Source: Betaproteobacteria bacterium UKL13-2 (GTDB taxonomy: Bacteria > Pseudomonadota > Gammaproteobacteria > Burkholderiales > Usitatibacteraceae). Taken from it: a DNA stretch of 64,000 nucleotides. The position numbers and the translations under genes were made by a program. Shown piece by piece: positions 1 through 6,926 of the stretch (the stretch's first letter is position 1; each line of letters starts with the position of its first letter). The notes below the pieces were generated by a model. It had not been told where the DNA came from. It did not search any database and worked only from the letters and a program-made list of their open reading frames with translations. The stretch covers positions 1,731,733 through 1,795,732 of the forward strand of contig CP012157.1 of assembly GCA_001602455.1 (NCBI GenBank). The letters run 5' to 3'.

Positions 1-477
1 CTGTTAGGCGCAAACGCCACTGCGGCACACGCCGCCCCCGCAGCGCCTGCGACTTTCGCGCTCAAGCAGTTGACGCTTGAAACCGCGCAACGCGCCGCAC
101 AAGCAGCACTTGATAAGTGCCGCAAAGATGGCGCGCAGGTGGCCGTCGCGGTGGTCGATCGTGGCGGCAACACGCAGGTAATACTGCGCGACCGATTTGC
201 CGGTGCGCACACACCTGACACGGCAGTGAACAAAGCCTGGACGTCCGTCAGTTTCAAAATCAGCACCACGGAGCTGGGCAAAGAAACCGAGCCTAACAAA
301 CCGTCCAGCGGTATCCGTCATATCGCACGCGTCGTCACCGTCGGTGGTGGGTTGATGATCGAGGCGGGCGGGGCGCTGCTCGGTGGCATCGGTGTATCGG
401 GTGCGCCGGGTGGCGCGATGGATGAGGCATGTGCGCAAGCGGGCATTAAGGCAATCGCCGACGATCTCGAGTTTTAG
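1..477 (+). CDS. GlcG/HbpS-family heme-binding-like protein, 3' part
   Basis: The frame is open from the first base, so the start lies outside the window. The first ~20 codons (LLGANATAAHAAPAAPA) look like the end of a secretory signal peptide, and the mature part begins near LKQLTLETA. The body VAVVDRGGNTQVILRD, the NKAWTSVSFK stretch and the Gly-rich GGGLMIEAGGALLGGIGVSG core fit the GlcG/HbpS (DUF336) fold, whose members bind heme or are accessory proteins of unknown role. It is followed by soxB 104 bp downstream on the same strand. Copies of this family beside soxB in betaproteobacterial sox loci are known to me from general experience, so a periplasmic role linked to sulfur oxidation is inferred. 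Confidence 0.8.
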   Translation: MLGANATAAHAAPAAPATFALKQLTLETAQRAAQAALDKCRKDGAQVAVAVVDRGGNTQVILRDRFAGAHTPDTAVNKAWTSVSFKISTTELGKETEPNKPSSGIRHIARVVTVGGGLMIEAGGALLGGIGVSGAPGGAMDEACAQAGIKAIADDLEF

Positions 478-524
478 TGCGCGGGCCGGCACAACTTGCA
501 ATGATTTGACATTGAGCGCCCCCG

Positions 525-563
525 TCCCCGCGAACAACCACAAGGGTTGCGCCGGGCGGGGAC
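525..563. repeat. Hairpin repeat left of soxB
   Basis: GTCCCCGC and GCGGGGAC arms plus inner AACC/GGTT pairs form a hairpin. Bases 534-552 (ACAACCACAAGGGTTGCGC) recur as an exact 19-bp inverted copy at 2487-2505 on the other side of soxB. A weaker relative lies near 60900. Confidence 0.7.
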
Positions 564-581
564 CCCAGTTAGGAAAACAAC

Positions 582-2333
582 ATGAGCAGCATGAATCGCC
601 GTGAGTTTCTAAATGTCCTCGCAATCGCCTCCGCCGGAGGCTTGGCATTGGATCAACGCACGGCACTCGCCGCCACCCCCGCCACCGCCGCCAGCGGTGG
701 TGTAGGTGCGATGTACGATTTGCCAAAGTTCGGCAACGTGCACCTGTTGCACATGACCGATTGCCACGCGCAGTTGAAGCCGATTTACTTTCGTGAACCG
801 AATGTGAATCTTGGCCTCGCTGGCGCGAGCGGCAAAGCGCCGCATATCGTCGGCGAGAAGTTGCTAAAGCAATTCGGTATGCGTCCCGGCACACGCGATG
901 CCCACGCGTTCACGTATCTGAATTTTGAAGCCGCAGCAAAAACCTACGGCAAGGTGGGCGGGTTCGCGCATCTTGCCACGCTTGTGAAGCGCTTGAAGGT
1001 AAGCCGGCCAGGCGCTCTGCTGCTTGATGGCGGTGACACCTGGCAGGGTAGTGCAACGGCGTTGTGGACCAACGGCCAGGACATGGTCGATGCGTGTTTG
1101 GCGCTAGGCGTTGACGTAATGACGGCGCACTGGGAAATGACGCTGGGTGATAAACGCGTCAAAGAAATCATCGAAAAAGATTTCAAAGGCAAAGTTGATT
1201 TTGTCGCGCAGAACATCAACACCACCGACTTTGGCGACCCCGTATTTGCGCCGTTCACGATGAAGGAAATGAACGGTATCAAGGTCGCCATCATCGGCCA
1301 AGCGTTTCCGTACACCCCCGTCGCCAATCCGCGTTATTTCACGCCCGAGTGGACCTTCGGCATCAAAGAAATGGAAATGCAAAAGACCGTTGATGATGCG
1401 CGTGCCAAGGGCGCTCAGGCGGTGGTGGTGTTGTCGCACAACGGCATGGACGTTGACCTCAAAATGGCATCCCGCGTGACCGGCATCGACGCCATTCTGG
1501 GTGGGCACACACATGATGGTGTCCCCGCGCCATCGATTGTCGAGAATAAATCCGGCAAGACATTGGTGACCAATGCAGGCTCGAATGGCAAATTCCTCGG
1601 CGTACTTGATTTTGACGTCAAGGCCGGAAAGGTCGTCGATTTCCGCTACAAGCTGCTGCCGGTTTTTGCCAACCTGCTGCCAGCCGATCCCGCGATGGAG
1701 AAGCTAATCACTAGCATCCGCCGGCCTTTTGAGGCAAAACTGTCTGAAAACCTAGCAACCACGAGGGGTCTTCTTTACCGTCGCGGCAATTTCAACGGTA
1801 CCTTTGATCAACTCATTCTTGATGCGTTGATGGAAGTGCAGGGCGCGGAGATCGCGTTTTCGCCGGGCTTTCGTTGGGGCACCTCCATCCTGCCAAATCA
1901 GGCGATCACGTTTGAACACGTCATGGACCAGACGGCCATCACGTACCCATTCACCACGCTGACTGAGATGAAGGGTGAGTTCATCAAGACCGTCCTTGAA
2001 GATGTGGCCGACAATTTGTTTAACCCCGACCCATACCTGCAACAAGGCGGTGACATGGTGCGTGTGGGTGGGCTGCAATACACCATCGCGCCGAACGAAA
2101 AAATGGGCAATCGTATTTCGGCAATGGCGCTCAACGGCAAGCCAATCGATGCAAACAAAAACTACAAAGTGGCGGGCTGGGCACCCGTGGCCGAAGGTGC
2201 GCGCGAATCCAAATCGCCACCGATTTGGGACGTGGTGGCGGGTTACCTGCGCGACAAAAAGACCATACAACCGAGGGCACTCAATCTGCCCAAGCTCGTC
2301 GGGGTGGAAGGTAATGCGGGCATTGCGAAATAA
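582..2333 (+). CDS. soxB: SoxB, thiosulfohydrolase of the Sox pathway
   Basis: SoxB hydrolyses the terminal sulfonate from the cysteine-bound S-thiosulfonate on SoxY, releasing sulfate in the periplasm; it uses a dinuclear manganese centre. The 583-residue protein has a twin-arginine leader (MNRREFLNVLAIASAGG, residues 4-20), then the metallophosphatase-type motif HMTDCHAQ (about 57-64), the SoxB-typical YFREPNVNLG, GGDTWQGSA, and GGHTHDG, followed by a 5'-nucleotidase-like C-terminal domain. Length is normal for the family. AGGA lies 7 bases before the chosen ATG; the ATG at 591 (MNRREF) is an alternative. A thioredoxin-like gene follows in the same direction, and soxA lies about 54 kb away. 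Confidence 0.95.
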   Translation: MSSMNRREFLNVLAIASAGGLALDQRTALAATPATAASGGVGAMYDLPKFGNVHLLHMTDCHAQLKPIYFREPNVNLGLAGASGKAPHIVGEKLLKQFGMRPGTRDAHAFTYLNFEAAAKTYGKVGGFAHLATLVKRLKVSRPGALLLDGGDTWQGSATALWTNGQDMVDACLALGVDVMTAHWEMTLGDKRVKEIIEKDFKGKVDFVAQNINTTDFGDPVFAPFTMKEMNGIKVAIIGQAFPYTPVANPRYFTPEWTFGIKEMEMQKTVDDARAKGAQAVVVLSHNGMDVDLKMASRVTGIDAILGGHTHDGVPAPSIVENKSGKTLVTNAGSNGKFLGVLDFDVKAGKVVDFRYKLLPVFANLLPADPAMEKLITSIRRPFEAKLSENLATTRGLLYRRGNFNGTFDQLILDALMEVQGAEIAFSPGFRWGTSILPNQAITFEHVMDQTAITYPFTTLTEMKGEFIKTVLEDVADNLFNPDPYLQQGGDMVRVGGLQYTIAPNEKMGNRISAMALNGKPIDANKNYKVAGWAPVAEGARESKSPPIWDVVAGYLRDKKTIQPRALNLPKLVGVEGNAGIAK

Positions 2334-2393
2334 AATGTGCCGATCACTGCCCTGCTCGGAGACATCATTGCTCCTCGCAAACATCCCGGCCCT

Positions 2394-2413
2394 GCTCCCG
2401 CGGAGGCGGGAGC
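2394..2413. repeat. GCTCCCGCGG palindrome, dispersed copy
   Basis: GCTCCCGCGGAGGCGGGAGC is a near-perfect palindrome followed by CTAATT. The same module (CTCCCGCGGCGGCGGGAGCC followed by CAATTT or TAATTT) recurs several times in the array at 48.9-50.5 kb, so this is an isolated member of that family. Confidence 0.65.
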
Positions 2414-2446
2414 CTAATTCCGTGTCGATTCCATTTGGAGAAAATT

Positions 2447-2482
2447 GGGCTTCTAGGGCTTATAGGGCTCATGGGGCTCACG
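2447..2482. repeat. 9-bp tandem repeat, four copies
   Basis: Four head-to-tail units GGGCTTCTA, GGGCTTATA, GGGCTCATG and GGGCTCACG lie between soxB and the thioredoxin-like gene, just before the hairpin repeat at 2484-2512. Confidence 0.8.
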
Positions 2483-2483
2483 C

Positions 2484-2512
2484 CCCGCGCAACCCTTGTG
2501 GTTGTGCGCGGG
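2484..2512. repeat. Hairpin repeat right of soxB
   Basis: CCCGCGC and GCGCGGG arms with inner AACC/GGTT form a hairpin ending 13 bases before the thioredoxin-like start codon. Bases 2487-2505 are the exact reverse complement of 534-552, so soxB is bracketed by inverted copies. Confidence 0.7.
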
Positions 2513-2525
2513 ACTAGGGCGGTTT

Positions 2526-3008
2526 ATGAACCTTTCGTGCAGGGTGGCTGCCGTTTTTCTCTTCGCGGTCAGCGCATTGGCGTTCGCGGAATCAACGCTC
2601 ACCAAAGCCACCGATTTGCAGGCCGACGCCGCGGCCGCACGCAAAGCCGGAGTGCCAATGCTGGTGCTGTACAGCCTACCCGGCTGCCCCTACTGCGAAG
2701 CGATCCGGCGCAGCCACCTCACGCCGCTGGCGGCCGAAGTGCCACCCAAGGCGATCATCCGCCAGATTGACCTGCAATCGGTGGCAGCCCTGCGTGGCTT
2801 CGACGGCAAACCCACCACCCACGCCGAGTTCGTGCGGGCGCGCGGCATCAAGTTCGCTCCGGTGGTCAGCTTCTTCGGTAGCGACGGCCAGCCGATCGGT
2901 GAATCACTGGTGGGGACTATGCTCCCAGATTTCTATGGAGCCTATTTGGCCGACGCGTTAAGCAACGCCACAGCCAAGGTGCGCTCGTCACCAGCTCCCC
3001 AACGCTAA
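2526..3008 (+). CDS. Periplasmic thioredoxin-fold protein (SoxW-like context)
   Basis: A 160-residue protein with a signal peptide (MNLSCRVAAVFLFAVSALAFA) and a thioredoxin active site CPYC in the segment LYSLPGCPYCEAIRRSHL, followed by the family cis-Pro-like region KFAPVVSFFGSDG. It should be an exported thiol-disulfide protein. The start at 2526 is preferred because it begins the signal peptide; an upstream in-frame ATG at 2496 would add ten residues encoded by the hairpin repeat. Placed directly after soxB on the same strand, it may reduce Sox proteins or assist cytochrome maturation, but that is inferred from position only. Confidence 0.8.
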   Translation: MNLSCRVAAVFLFAVSALAFAESTLTKATDLQADAAAARKAGVPMLVLYSLPGCPYCEAIRRSHLTPLAAEVPPKAIIRQIDLQSVAALRGFDGKPTTHAEFVRARGIKFAPVVSFFGSDGQPIGESLVGTMLPDFYGAYLADALSNATAKVRSSPAPQR

Positions 3009-3115
3009 CGAACTAACGGGCAAAGCGCGGTCAATTTGCTCGTTTGGTGGGGTTTGACCATCGCGCCCAAAAACCGCTAAAATGTCGGACTTCGATTGCT
3101 GAAACACGCATCGAT

Positions 3116-3191
3116 TCCCTGATAGCTCAGCCGGTAGAGCGACGGACTGTTAATCCGCAGGTCCCTGGTTCGAGTCCAGGTCGGGGAGCCA
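3116..3191 (+). tRNA. tRNA-Asn(GTT)
   Basis: A full cloverleaf of 76 bases: acceptor TCCCTGA pairs with TCGGGGA, the anticodon loop is CTGTTAA (anticodon GTT), the T arm is CCTGGTTCGAGTCCAGG, and the 3' end GCCA is encoded. It marks the left edge of an accessory island (3.2-6.9 kb). Confidence 0.97.
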
Positions 3192-3207
3192 AACAAATCA
3201 AAGACTT

Positions 3208-3235
3208 AGCCCGCCTTTTGGCGGGCTTTTTCTTT
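3208..3235 (+). terminator. Rho-independent terminator of tRNA-Asn
   Basis: The perfect stem AGCCCGCC / GGCGGGCT with a four-T loop is followed by a T-rich tail, 17 bases after the tRNA. Confidence 0.9.
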
Positions 3236-3404
3236 TGAGTATTAGGGCAATATTAGGACTCACTAATGCTATTTGATACTCTGATTCTGCGAATGCCCGG
3301 CGCATGAAAGTGCGTTGAGCGACGGTAGATCGCGGTTTTGCGACCCGTGAAAATCCGATTAGGTTGCGAAAACGAGCGCTTTGCTCAGTTTACTTGTATT
3401 GCTT

Positions 3405-3429
3405 TTGTATATACAATCCACATTTGTGG
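3405..3429. promoter_or_regulatory. Twin palindromes upstream of toxin-like gene, possible operator
   Basis: TTGTATATACAA (perfect, 3405-3416) is followed one base later by CCACATTTGTGG (3418-3429), 26 bases before the toxin-like start codon. RHH antitoxins commonly bind such short palindromes to autoregulate; here this is inferred from position. Confidence 0.45.
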
Positions 3430-3454
3430 AATGTGTGCATAAGAAGTACAACCT

Positions 3455-3739
3455 ATGAAACTGATAATTTCGCCCAACATTGAAAAGAAGCTCAAGGAAA
3501 AGCACGAAGTGTTACCGAAGGAGGTAATGCAGTGCTTCGAAAATCGGGTCGGTGCTCTGCTGCAAGACACCCGAGAGGATCACAAGACCGATCCGCCTAC
3601 TGAGTGGTTTATCGCCGAAACAAACAGCGGCCGCTCGTTAAAGGTTTGTATTGTCCAGACGGATTCAGGCGTTTTCTTGAAGACCGCGTTTGAGCCCTCG
3701 GCGGAGGAGATTCGAATCTACTCAACGCACGCGTTCTAG
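3455..3739 (+). CDS. Small toxin-like protein (ADP-ribosyl-dinitrogen-reductase-hydrolase-like family)
   Basis: The 94-residue protein starts MKLIISPNIEKKLKEKH and contains TREDHKTDPPTEWFIAET and the C-terminal AFEPSAEEIRIYSTHAF. This pattern matches small proteins that databases often label ADP-ribosyl-(dinitrogen reductase) hydrolase. They resemble RelE/BrnT-type toxins and are normally followed immediately by an RHH antitoxin. Here the RHH gene is on the same strand but 351 bp downstream, behind a terminator-like hairpin. Function as a toxin is inferred from family and neighbours. Confidence 0.6.
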   Translation: MKLIISPNIEKKLKEKHEVLPKEVMQCFENRVGALLQDTREDHKTDPPTEWFIAETNSGRSLKVCIVQTDSGVFLKTAFEPSAEEIRIYSTHAF

Positions 3740-3760
3740 ACGGGGTGCTTGGTGATGAAG

Positions 3761-3795
3761 AGGCCTTTTCGGTCGGCAATGCGAAGGCCTTTTGA
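3761..3795 (+). terminator. Hairpin terminator after toxin-like gene
   Basis: AGGCCTT(TT)CG pairs with CGAAGGCC around a ten-base loop and is followed by TTTT, 21 bases after the stop codon. Confidence 0.6.
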
Positions 3796-3796
3796 A

Positions 3797-4078
3797 ACTG
3801 TATTAGCAAAGAAATCACAACCTACATGAGCAAAGAAATCAACAGAATAGAATCGAGCCAAGTAACTACCGTAATGAATAAATAAGTAAGGACTTAACCA
3901 ATTAAATGCGTAGATTGTGAACTCAATTGGTAAGTAGAGTGATTACTAGAAATGCTAGTTGTAACGTAAATAGATAAATAGTGAAGTAACTAGTGAATTA
4001 GGTGATTAGTAAGTTAAGTAGACAAGGCAGACAAGTAATTAAGTAGATAAATTAAGTAGACAAGTTAATCAGAAAGAG
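3797..4078. repeat. A/T-rich degenerate repeat tract between the TA-like genes
   Basis: About 280 bases without a gene, much lower in GC than the surroundings. It starts with GCAAAGAAATCA twice, then becomes a run of variants of GTAAGTAG, AAGTAGATAAATT and AAGTAGACAAG spaced irregularly. No promoter or ORF stands out. It might be a foreign or relaxed tract, or binding sites. Confidence 0.6.
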
Positions 4079-4090
4079 ATGGAGCTAATC

Positions 4091-4453
4091 ATGAATCAAT
4101 CCAACAGGTTGGCGGCAGGGATAGACCCCTGGGTTACCGGGAAGCTTGGTCGCGACGAGGCGTTTGTAGCAAAGGCTTCGCCGGAGAAAGAACGTAGTCT
4201 TGATGAGGCATTGGGACTGCAGATGATTTCAATTCGCCTTCAGAAACAGTTAATTGAGGATCTGAAGTTCATTTCAACTGCACACGGTATTGGGTACCAG
4301 CCGCTCATTCGCGATATCTTGTCGCGATTTGTGGTGCATGAAAAGAAGCAGATCATCCGAGAAGCTATGGAGAGACGGGAGTTAGAGATGGCGCAAGAAA
4401 AACAGCTTGCGGCAGAGAAATCGCATGAGAAGCGGCGCCGGAAGGCCGCATAG
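4091..4453 (+). CDS. RHH (CopG/BrnA-like) antitoxin-like protein
   Basis: A 120-residue protein with the segment MISIRLQKQLIEDLKFI followed by GIGYQPLIRDILSRFV, the beta-strand/helix-helix pattern of ribbon-helix-helix regulators, and a charged C-terminal tail (EKRRRKAA). The ATG at 4091 has GGAG six bases upstream and is preferred over the ATG at 4079. RHH proteins of this kind neutralise small toxins such as the one encoded at 3455 and repress their own operon. The wide gap between the two genes is atypical. A terminator follows. Confidence 0.65.
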   Translation: MNQSNRLAAGIDPWVTGKLGRDEAFVAKASPEKERSLDEALGLQMISIRLQKQLIEDLKFISTAHGIGYQPLIRDILSRFVVHEKKQIIREAMERRELEMAQEKQLAAEKSHEKRRRKAA

Positions 4454-4464
4454 CTTTTCGCTAC

Positions 4465-4497
4465 AAAAACCCGCTTTGGCGGGTTTTTGTTTTTTTG
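4465..4497 (+). terminator. Rho-independent terminator
   Basis: AAAAACCCGC / GCGGGTTTTT stem with a four-base loop, followed by a long T tract, 12 bases after the RHH gene. Confidence 0.9.
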
Positions 4498-4577
4498 CTT
4501 ACGTGGGGTGAATATGTCCTAGGACTTAGACCCCCTCTGTCACGATAGTTGTCCGGTCTCTTGAAGAGACAAATTCA

Positions 4578-6217
4578 ACCTATTTCCGGCAGTTGACATT
4601 GCGTAAACCGGCTGCAAGCTAGACTGTACGCCAGTTTCAATGGATTTATTGGAGTCACCAAATGGGTGAAGCAAAAAGGCGTCAACTTGCGGTCCAAACG
4701 CAGGCACTGGAGGCCATGGTGGTGGATACGCCGGGCGGGCGAATTCATGTGAAGTGGGACCATGGTGCCAGCGCCACACCGAATGCACAGTTGACCTTCT
4801 TCTCCGAGTTCTTGGCCACCACGGGTGTGTACAGCTCCTGGGTCGATAGCTGCCCATTGAGCTACACAAGCCCCAATGCACCCAGCAAACAGGATATCTT
4901 GGGCACATGGCTGCTGGCGATACTGGCAGGGCACAACCGCTACGCCCACATCACCGGGCTGCGCGGCGACGCGGTGAGCCCGCAGATTCTGGGGATGAAG
5001 AAAATCATCAGCGAAGACGCGCTGCGACGCGCACTGTCGCGTATGAGCGCCGAGCAAAGCCAGGCCTGGCTTGCCCCCCAGCTCATGGGTAGTGTGCAAG
5101 CGGCACTGAGCACCCCTTGGATCCTGGATATCGACACCACCATCAAGCCGATGTTCGGAAAACAAAGCGGAGCTGAGGTCAGCTACAACCCACACAAACC
5201 CGGGCGCCCGAGCCACGCACTGCACACATACTGGGTTGGCAACCTGCGCCTGGTGCTGGACGTTGTCGTCTGCCCCGGCAAAGAGCACAGCGCGGCCAAA
5301 GCGCGGCCTGGTCTGATCGGCGTACTGGAAAAGCTCACGCCCCAGCAGCGTCCGGCCTTGGTCCGAGGCGACTGCGGCTTTGGCAACGAACCCTTTATCG
5401 CCGAGCTGGAGGAGCGAGACCAGCCCTACCTGTTCAAGCTGCGTCAGACTGTGGGTGTCAAGAAATTATTGGCACGCCAATTCGCGCGTGATGACTGGAG
5501 CACACCCGGCCCCAGCGAGCAAGGCTGGAGCGCAGTCGAAGATACCCTCAAACTCTCGGGCTGGGACAAATCACGTCGGGTAGTGATCTTGCGGCGTGCC
5601 GTCAAAGCCGATTTGGCGCTGAGTCGAAAGACCAAGAACGAGCCGGGCGAGCAGATTGAGTTGCTGATGCCGGACAAGGATGTTCAGGTTTGGGAATACG
5701 CGGTGTTGGTGACAAACAGCGCCTACGCACTGGACGCGTTCGGTCAACTCTATCGGGACCGGGCTGACTGCGAGAACGGATTTGACGAGCTCAAAAATCA
5801 GTGGGGATGGGGTGGCTTCACGACCCAGGACATTGAGCGCTGCCAGACCAGTGCTCGCGCTGTAGCGCTGGTGTACAACTGGTGGTCTTGGTATTGCCGG
5901 GCGGCCAAGCCGGGTGCACGCATGGAAGCCATCACCAGCCGAGCGTTATTGCTTGCCAGTGTGGGGCGCGCTGTCAAACATGCGGGACAGACAACGCTGT
6001 ATCTGACACCCATGCATGCTGCCAAGGACAAGTTGCTCGCGCTCATTGCCAACATTCGTGCGGCTTTAAGTCATGTCAGGGATGTTGCGGAGCAGTTGCC
6101 TTTTACGGATCGATGGAAGACATTTCTGGACTACGTGGTGGCCAAAATCACGCGCCCACTGCCACCTTGGCTACCGTCAGCCCAACTTACAGCGGCAGGG
6201 TAACTGCCGGATTTAGG
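4578..6217 (+). mobile_element. IS1380-family insertion sequence
   Basis: The left end AACCTATTTCCGGCAGTT (4577-4594) matches the right end at 6202-6219 as an inverted repeat, 16 of 18 bases. TTCA occurs just outside both ends (4574-4577 and 6218-6221), consistent with a 4-bp target duplication, though exact limits may be off by one or two bases. One transposase gene fills the element. The right end lies exactly at the catalytic motif of a Fic gene. The 5' part of that gene is not on the left side, so an adjacent deletion must have followed insertion. Confidence 0.85.
4662..6203 (+). CDS. IS1380-family transposase
   Basis: The 513-residue DDE transposase begins MGEAKRRQLAVQTQ. It carries WILDIDTTIKPMFGKQ with the first catalytic Asp, then YNPHKPGRPSHALHTY typical of the family, a second acidic site in LVRGDCGFGNEPF, and YRDRADCENGFDELK with the catalytic Glu. 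The reading frame is intact over normal length, so the element may still be active. GGAG lies 12 bases upstream of the ATG. Confidence 0.93.
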   Translation: MGEAKRRQLAVQTQALEAMVVDTPGGRIHVKWDHGASATPNAQLTFFSEFLATTGVYSSWVDSCPLSYTSPNAPSKQDILGTWLLAILAGHNRYAHITGLRGDAVSPQILGMKKIISEDALRRALSRMSAEQSQAWLAPQLMGSVQAALSTPWILDIDTTIKPMFGKQSGAEVSYNPHKPGRPSHALHTYWVGNLRLVLDVVVCPGKEHSAAKARPGLIGVLEKLTPQQRPALVRGDCGFGNEPFIAELEERDQPYLFKLRQTVGVKKLLARQFARDDWSTPGPSEQGWSAVEDTLKLSGWDKSRRVVILRRAVKADLALSRKTKNEPGEQIELLMPDKDVQVWEYAVLVTNSAYALDAFGQLYRDRADCENGFDELKNQWGWGGFTTQDIERCQTSARAVALVYNWWSWYCRAAKPGARMEAITSRALLLASVGRAVKHAGQTTLYLTPMHAAKDKLLALIANIRAALSHVRDVAEQLPFTDRWKTFLDYVVAKITRPLPPWLPSAQLTAAG

Positions 6218-6756
6218 TTCATCCGTTCACCGATGGCAATGGCCGTACTGGGCGGGTGTTGAATAGCCTTTTTCTGATTCAAGAAGATCTGCTGACGCTG
6301 CCGATCCTTTATTTGAGCCGCTACATCATCGCCCACAAGGCGGACTATTACGACTTGCTGCTAGGCGTGACGCGCGACCAAGCATGGGAGCCGTGGATCT
6401 TGTATGTGCTGCGCGGCGTAGAAGAAACAGCGCAATGGACGACCGCAAAAATCGCGGCGATCCGTGCGCTGCAAGACCACACCATTGAGCACGTAAAACA
6501 ACGAGCCAGCAAAATCTATAGCCGCGAATTGGTAGAGATCATCTTTGCACAACCCTATTGCCGAATCGCCAACATTATTGAGGCGAATCTCGGGGAACGA
6601 CATGCGGCCTCTCGCTACCTGAAAACGCTGGTGGAAATTGGTGTCTTGCGGGAAACTGCGATGGGGAAAGATAAGTTATTCATTCACTCCAAACTGATGC
6701 GACTCCTGACGCGCGACAGCAACGATTTTGCGCGTTACACCAAAGCTGCCGGCTAA
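6218..6756 (+). pseudogene. Fic-family protein, 3' fragment cut by the IS
   Basis: Reading from CAT at 6220 gives HPFTDGNGRTGRVLNSLFL, the Fic active-site motif HPFxDGNGR, directly abutting the IS right end. The remainder (LLTLPILYLSRYI, then a winged-helix-like C-terminus with RYLKTLVEIGVLRE) is colinear with AMP-transferring Fic proteins. The whole N-terminal half is missing and an in-frame stop lies in the IS end at 6214. Any product would have to start at an internal codon such as 6256 and would lack the catalytic His, so this is a dead gene. Confidence 0.88.
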
Positions 6757-6768
6757 CCAAGACCCAAA

Positions 6769-6926
6769 ATGAATGAAGCCGAAACCCGCGCCGAACATAT
6801 CGACCCTGCGTCAGCATGCAATTCAACGAACCCCAGCGCGTCTTTGTCGACTTTGTTCTTTCCCAATATGTGACGGTGGGCGTTGAGGAATTGGATCACG
6901 CCAAGATCACGCCGCTGTTTATTTGA
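6769..6926 (+). pseudogene. Type I restriction HsdR-like remnant, internally deleted
   Basis: The first frame (6769) reads MNEAETRAEHIDPA, the usual beginning of one HsdR/DEAD-helicase family, and soon goes out of phase. From 6816 another frame reads MQFNEPQRVFVDFVLSQYV and GVEELDHAKITPLFI, resembling the C-terminal end of the same family. About 14 start codons and 36 end codons therefore survive around a large out-of-frame deletion near 6810. Fic genes often sit inside type I R-M operons, which fits the neighbour. Identification rests on remembered family patterns. Confidence 0.6.

Noticed and set aside
4-894. A 296-residue minus-strand frame over the heme-binding gene and soxB start
   Set aside because: Antisense shadow of two clear plus-strand genes; composition (Arg/Cys-rich) is not protein-like.
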